Source: JAVBQJ01 sp031549115
Lineage (GTDB): Bacteria; Verrucomicrobiota; Lentisphaeria; Victivallales; Victivallaceae
Assembly (NCBI GenBank): GCA_031549115.1
Contig: JAVBQJ010000172.1
Location: forward strand, 1 to 9,810
Length of the DNA stretch: 9,810 bases
Direction: 5' to 3'
Of the stretch, positions 6,747 through 9,810 are shown piece after piece. The notes under the pieces are model-generated. The model was given only the letters and a program-made list of their open reading frames with translations, did not search any database and had not been told where the DNA came from. Both the position numbers and the translations under genes were made by a program. Positions within the stretch are counted from its first letter, which is position 1. The number at the start of each line of letters is the position of its first letter.

Positions 6747-8207
6747 AACAGCACAACCCCAGTCGTCCGTACCCGCTTTGCCCCGAGTCCCACCGGATTC
6801 ATGCATGTCGGCAATCTGCGTACCGCGTTGTATGCCTATTTATTGGCCAAATCCCGGAAGGGAAAGTTCATCCTCCGGATCGAAGACACCGACCAGAACC
6901 GCTATGTCGCCGATGCGCTCCAGGTGATCTACAATACCTTGAAGCAGGCCGGACTCGCCCATGACGAAGGCCCGGATGTCGGCGGCGACTATGGCCCGTA
7001 TGTCCAGAGCGAACGCAAACCGCTTTATCGGGGCTACGCCGAGGAGCTGGTCAAGCGCGGCGCCGCCTATTATTGCTTTTGCGAAAAACACGAAGCCGCC
7101 GAAGAGCCCGATGCCGAACCCTCCGCCGGTTACGACGGCCGCTGCCGCAAGCTGTCCGGCGCCGAAGTCGCCGCCAATCTCGCCTGCGGCAAACCGTATG
7201 TGATCCGGCAAAAGATCGCCAAGGAGGGTGCCACCACCTTCCACGACCTCGTATTCGGCGACATCACCATCGAAAACAAGGTGCTCGACGACCAGATACT
7301 CCTCAAAAGCGACGGCATGCCGACCTACAATTTCGCCAACGTCGTCGACGACCATTTGATGCAGATCACCCACGTGGTCCGCGGCGCCGAATATCTATCG
7401 TCAACGCCGAAATACAATCTTCTCTACGAAGCCTTCGGCTGGCCCGTGCCGGAATATGTGCACCTGCCGCTGATCATGGGCAAAAACGCCGACGGCAGCA
7501 TCGCCAAACTGTCCAAACGGCACGGCTCCGTCAGCTTCGAAAATCTGCTCGCCGACGGCTATCTGCCGCAGGCGATCATCAACTACATTTCGCTGCTCGG
7601 CTGGTCGCCCAAAAACGACCGCGAGCTCTTCACGCTGCCGGAGCTGGTCGAACTCTTTCAGATCTCCGGCCTCAACAAGTCGCCGGCGGTATTCGATTAC
7701 GACAAACTCAAGTGGATGAACGGCGAGTACATCAAAGCGCTGCCCTTCGACCAATTCGCCGCCCACGCCTTCGCATTCTCCGGCGTCGCCGGTACCGCGC
7801 TCGAAGGACGCTGGCCCGCCATCGCCCAGCTGCTCCACCAGCGCGTCGCCACCTTCCGGGAAATCCCCGAAAAAATCGCCTTCCTCTTTCAGGTCGCCCC
7901 CTATGAGCTGGATTTGTACAACAACAAAAAAGCCAAATCCAACCCGGAAATCGCGCTCGTCATCCTCCGGGACCTCGTCCCGCGCCTGTCGGAGCTCGCC
8001 GATTGGAGCGCCGAAGCCATCAGCAACTTGTGCGGCGATTACGCCGCCGAAAAAGAGCTCAAGCCCGCGCTGGTGATGTGGGCCCCCCGCATCGCCCTCT
8101 CCGGTCTCGGCGTCACCCCCGGCGGCGCCCTCGAACTCATGGAAATCCTCGGCCGTGCCGAATCCCTTTCCCGCCTCGACGACGCCATAAATTACCTTCA
8201 AAAGTAA
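6744..8207 (+). CDS. gltX: Glutamyl-tRNA synthetase
   Basis: A 487-residue class I aminoacyl-tRNA synthetase that activates glutamate with ATP and loads it onto tRNA-Glu in the cytoplasm. The N-terminal signature RTRFAPSPTGFMHVGN carries the HIGH-type motif (HVGN, residues 21-24), and the KMSKS-type loop is KLSKR at 255-259 followed by HGS. The zinc-type insertion has C111-x-C113 and C134, but the usual fourth ligand position is Lys136, so zinc binding is doubtful. The C-terminal part (from about LNKSPAVFDYDKLKWMNGEY) is the anticodon-binding region. Length is normal. Start is TTG, supported by its ribosome binding site. Codons are strongly C-ending, above all in the last third. Whether the enzyme also charges tRNA-Gln cannot be judged by eye. 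It diverges from tRNA-Glu and is followed by a long hairpin. Confidence 0.97.
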   Translation: MNSTTPVVRTRFAPSPTGFMHVGNLRTALYAYLLAKSRKGKFILRIEDTDQNRYVADALQVIYNTLKQAGLAHDEGPDVGGDYGPYVQSERKPLYRGYAEELVKRGAAYYCFCEKHEAAEEPDAEPSAGYDGRCRKLSGAEVAANLACGKPYVIRQKIAKEGATTFHDLVFGDITIENKVLDDQILLKSDGMPTYNFANVVDDHLMQITHVVRGAEYLSSTPKYNLLYEAFGWPVPEYVHLPLIMGKNADGSIAKLSKRHGSVSFENLLADGYLPQAIINYISLLGWSPKNDRELFTLPELVELFQISGLNKSPAVFDYDKLKWMNGEYIKALPFDQFAAHAFAFSGVAGTALEGRWPAIAQLLHQRVATFREIPEKIAFLFQVAPYELDLYNNKKAKSNPEIALVILRDLVPRLSELADWSAEAISNLCGDYAAEKELKPALVMWAPRIALSGLGVTPGGALELMEILGRAESLSRLDDAINYLQK

Positions 8208-8232
8208 TGGGGCAAGTTGGGGCGAGAGTCTT

Positions 8233-8280
8233 GGAGAGGAGGGAAAGACCTTTTGAGGAAAGGTCCTTTCCCTCCCCTCC
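8233..8280 (+). repeat. Long hairpin (terminator-like or REP-like) after gltX
   Basis: The arms 8233-8253 and 8259-8280 pair over about 20 bp with one mismatch and one bulged base, around a 5-base loop (TGAGG). The left arm is nearly all purine (GGAGAGGAGGGAAAG...) and the right arm nearly all pyrimidine. The flanks (about 8201-8232 and 8281-8310) are partly complementary too. Downstream CCTTTTCCC is only a weak T-run. It could end gltX transcription, or it may be a member of a dispersed repeat family. Confidence 0.7.
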
Positions 8281-8316
8281 AAACCACCCCTCCTTTTCCC
8301 AAACCTTTTCAACGTA

Positions 8317-8342
8317 ATTTTTTGCCTCGTTGGGCAAAAAAT
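8317..8342. repeat. AT-rich perfect inverted repeat
   Basis: ATTTTTTGCC (8317-8326) and GGCAAAAAAT (8333-8342) form a perfect 10-bp pair around TCGTTG. It lies 45 bases before the -35 of the next gene. It has no T-run after it, so an operator-like site is as likely as a terminator; function unknown. Confidence 0.5.
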
Positions 8343-8387
8343 GAGTGAAATACGGGGAAACTTTTTTGCACACTTTTCTTTGAAAGC

Positions 8388-8416
8388 TTGACGGGAACGA
8401 TTTTAACACGTATAGT
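8388..8416 (+). promoter_or_regulatory. Sigma-70 promoter of the GAF-phosphatase gene
   Basis: TTGACG (8388-8393) and TATAGT (8411-8416) are 17 bases apart, each one base from consensus, with T-rich sequence upstream. Transcription would begin near 8423, giving a leader of about 30 bases that includes GAAGG (8439-8443), 9 bases before the ATG at 8453. Confidence 0.82.
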
Positions 8417-8452
8417 ATGCAAGCACGGAAACACGAGTGAAGGTCAGGTTTT

Positions 8453-9810
8453 ATGTTCTGGTGGATTTTACTGACGGCAATCGGCTGGGGAGTTGCAATC
8501 GCAGGTTGCATCTGGTGGCGGCGGAGTGTCAGTCATTATCAGGAAGCTCTGGATGAGGCGGAGTTGCGTTGCGAAGAACTCAGCTCGTTCCTCGGCAGTT
8601 TTTCCGAATTGCTGAAGCATCACCGCGATTCCCAGGTGGCGATGAGCGGAGTGGCGCGGCGGGTCGCCGACCACATCAACGCCGAGTCGGTGTGTATTTA
8701 CGAATTGCGCGACGGCCTGTTCGAAGCCGTCGGCCTGGTCGGCGGGTATCCGTTGTTCCTGAACGCCAACCGCTATATCCTCACCCAGCCGCATTACATC
8801 CTCGAAACCCTGAAGCGGGAAAAATTTCCGCTCGGCATCGGCGTGCTCGGCGAAATCGCCGAAACCCGGGAGCCGGAACTGATTCCGGACGCCGCAAGCG
8901 ATGTGCGTTTCGAAATTTTTCCCGATCACGGCCAGCTGGGCAGCATCATGGTGGTGCCGTTGATGCGCGACGCCAATGTGATCGGTCTGATGGTCGCCGT
9001 CAATGGCGGCCGCTGGACCGAACGCTTCCAAAAGGAGGATTTCGAGCTGTTGACCGATATCAGCGAACAGGTCGGGGTCGCGCTGATGATCGTCTTGTCG
9101 TATGCGGAAATCAGCCGCCAGGAGCGCATCGACCAGGAGCTTCACTTCGCGCGCCAGATTCAATCGTCGCTGTTGCCGGAGTCGCATCCGGAGTGGGGCG
9201 ACTTCGCCGTCGAGGCATTCACCCGTTCGGCAAAAGAGGTCAACGGCGACTGTTACGACTTCGTCGAAATCGACAACGACCGGCTGCTGATCGTGATCGG
9301 CGACGCCTGCGGCAAAGGCATCCCGGCGTGCATGCTGACCGCGATGACCCGCAGCTTCATCCGCGCCGCGGTGCATCACTTCACCGATCTCTCCAGTTTC
9401 CTGCGCGAAATCAACCGCAATCTGTATTCGGACACCGAGGCCGACCGTTTCGTCTCCCTCGGCTGCTGTCTGATCGACCGCAAGCTCGGCTTGCTGGAGT
9501 TCGCCCGCGCCGGACATACCGAGCTGTTGACCTTCGTCAACGGGCACATCCGCAGGATCAACCCGGACGGCACCGCGCTCGGCATGCTTCCGGATGAAAT
9601 GGTCGGCTTCGACACCATCTGCATGAAATCGACACCCGGAACCTGCTATTTGCTCTATTCGGACGGCATCAACGAGGCGCTCAGCTCCGCCGGCGAAGAG
9701 TTCGGCATCGACCGGCTGATCGCCAGTTACAAAGAATCGCGGCTGCGTCACGATGTACCCGGCCAGACCATCAAAAACATCGTCCGCGCGGTAGAAGAGT
9801 TCGCCGTCGA
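8453..9810 (+). CDS. Membrane-anchored GAF + SpoIIE/RsbU-type PP2C phosphatase, 3' partial
   Basis: The frame is open for 452 codons from the ATG to the window end, with no stop. Residues about 3-21 form a single transmembrane helix followed by RR, so the rest should be cytoplasmic. A GAF sensor domain spans about residues 55-215 (ends with GLMVAVNGGRW...DFELLTDISEQV). A helical linker (about 219-244, with ELHFARQIQSSLLPE, typical before this phosphatase) leads into a SpoIIE-type PP2C domain. Its metal-binding motifs are NGDCYD (264-269), GDACGKG (283-289), AGH (353-355) and SDGINEA (403-409). Such proteins dephosphorylate serine or threonine on anti-anti-sigma proteins in partner-switching systems; the target is not in the window. 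The motifs vary slightly from the common GGDYYD and GDVSGKG, but the Asp residues are kept. The last metal-binding Asp region lies beyond the window edge. A good promoter precedes the gene. Confidence 0.92.
   Translation, partial: MFWWILLTAIGWGVAIAGCIWWRRSVSHYQEALDEAELRCEELSSFLGSFSELLKHHRDSQVAMSGVARRVADHINAESVCIYELRDGLFEAVGLVGGYPLFLNANRYILTQPHYILETLKREKFPLGIGVLGEIAETREPELIPDAASDVRFEIFPDHGQLGSIMVVPLMRDANVIGLMVAVNGGRWTERFQKEDFELLTDISEQVGVALMIVLSYAEISRQERIDQELHFARQIQSSLLPESHPEWGDFAVEAFTRSAKEVNGDCYDFVEIDNDRLLIVIGDACGKGIPACMLTAMTRSFIRAAVHHFTDLSSFLREINRNLYSDTEADRFVSLGCCLIDRKLGLLEFARAGHTELLTFVNGHIRRINPDGTALGMLPDEMVGFDTICMKSTPGTCYLLYSDGINEALSSAGEEFGIDRLIASYKESRLRHDVPGQTIKNIVRAVEEFAV

Noticed and set aside
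8468..9751. A 427-codon open frame on the - strand
   Set aside because: It lies wholly antisense to the GAF-PP2C gene, whose domains and motifs are clear; such long antisense frames are expected from GC-rich codon use. It has no recognisable motif.
1..9810. Mobile element, CRISPR array or defence system
   Set aside because: No evenly spaced direct repeats, transposase, integrase, terminal repeats, or nuclease/helicase-type genes were seen on either strand; the tRNA gene shows no duplicated 3' end that would suggest an attachment site.

Overview
This is a GC-rich bacterial window made mostly of housekeeping and metabolic genes, all protein genes on the + strand, plus one tRNA on the - strand. 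I see no transposase, integrase, phage gene, CRISPR array or recognisable defence gene. The mixture of genes, the codon use and the GAF/PP2C regulator give a PVC-group impression (Lentisphaerota/Victivallis-like), but that is low-confidence inference, because the window holds no taxonomic marker other than ordinary proteins.

Layout. (1) 1-2522: the C-terminal three quarters of carbamoyl-phosphate synthase large subunit (carB), cut by the window start. (2) 2523-2886: a 364-base non-coding stretch, extremely GC-rich and packed with perfect or near-perfect hairpins. (3) 2887-6413: four same-strand genes with small gaps (7, 10 and 54 bases), namely an alpha/beta-hydrolase esterase, an OppB/DppB-type ABC permease, a KamA-family radical-SAM aminomutase and a small unknown lipoprotein. 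They look like one transcription unit, although their functions do not form an obvious pathway. (4) 6434-6478: a hairpin terminator between the converging lipoprotein and tRNA genes. (5) 6504-6579 (-): tRNA-Glu(CTC). (6) 6744-8207: gltX, glutamyl-tRNA synthetase, with a TTG start, divergent from its cognate tRNA; the two genes share a 164-base promoter region. (7) 8208-8452: a long G/A-rich hairpin, an AT-rich palindrome and a near-consensus sigma-70 promoter. (8) 8453 to the window end: a membrane-anchored GAF + SpoIIE/RsbU-type PP2C phosphatase, truncated by the window edge.

How they fit together: carB supplies carbamoyl phosphate for pyrimidine and arginine synthesis. gltX and tRNA-Glu are substrate and enzyme in translation. 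The KamA-family enzyme keeps the residues used by lysine 2,3-aminomutase for lysine and PLP, so it makes beta-lysine either free or on elongation factor P. The terminal phosphatase probably feeds an anti-anti-sigma or similar phospho-switch encoded elsewhere. The items most worth a second look are the structured region at 2590-2835, the long hairpin after gltX, the divergent tRNA-Glu/gltX control region, and the odd four-gene run 2887-6413 with its orphan permease and possibly SecD-head-like lipoprotein.
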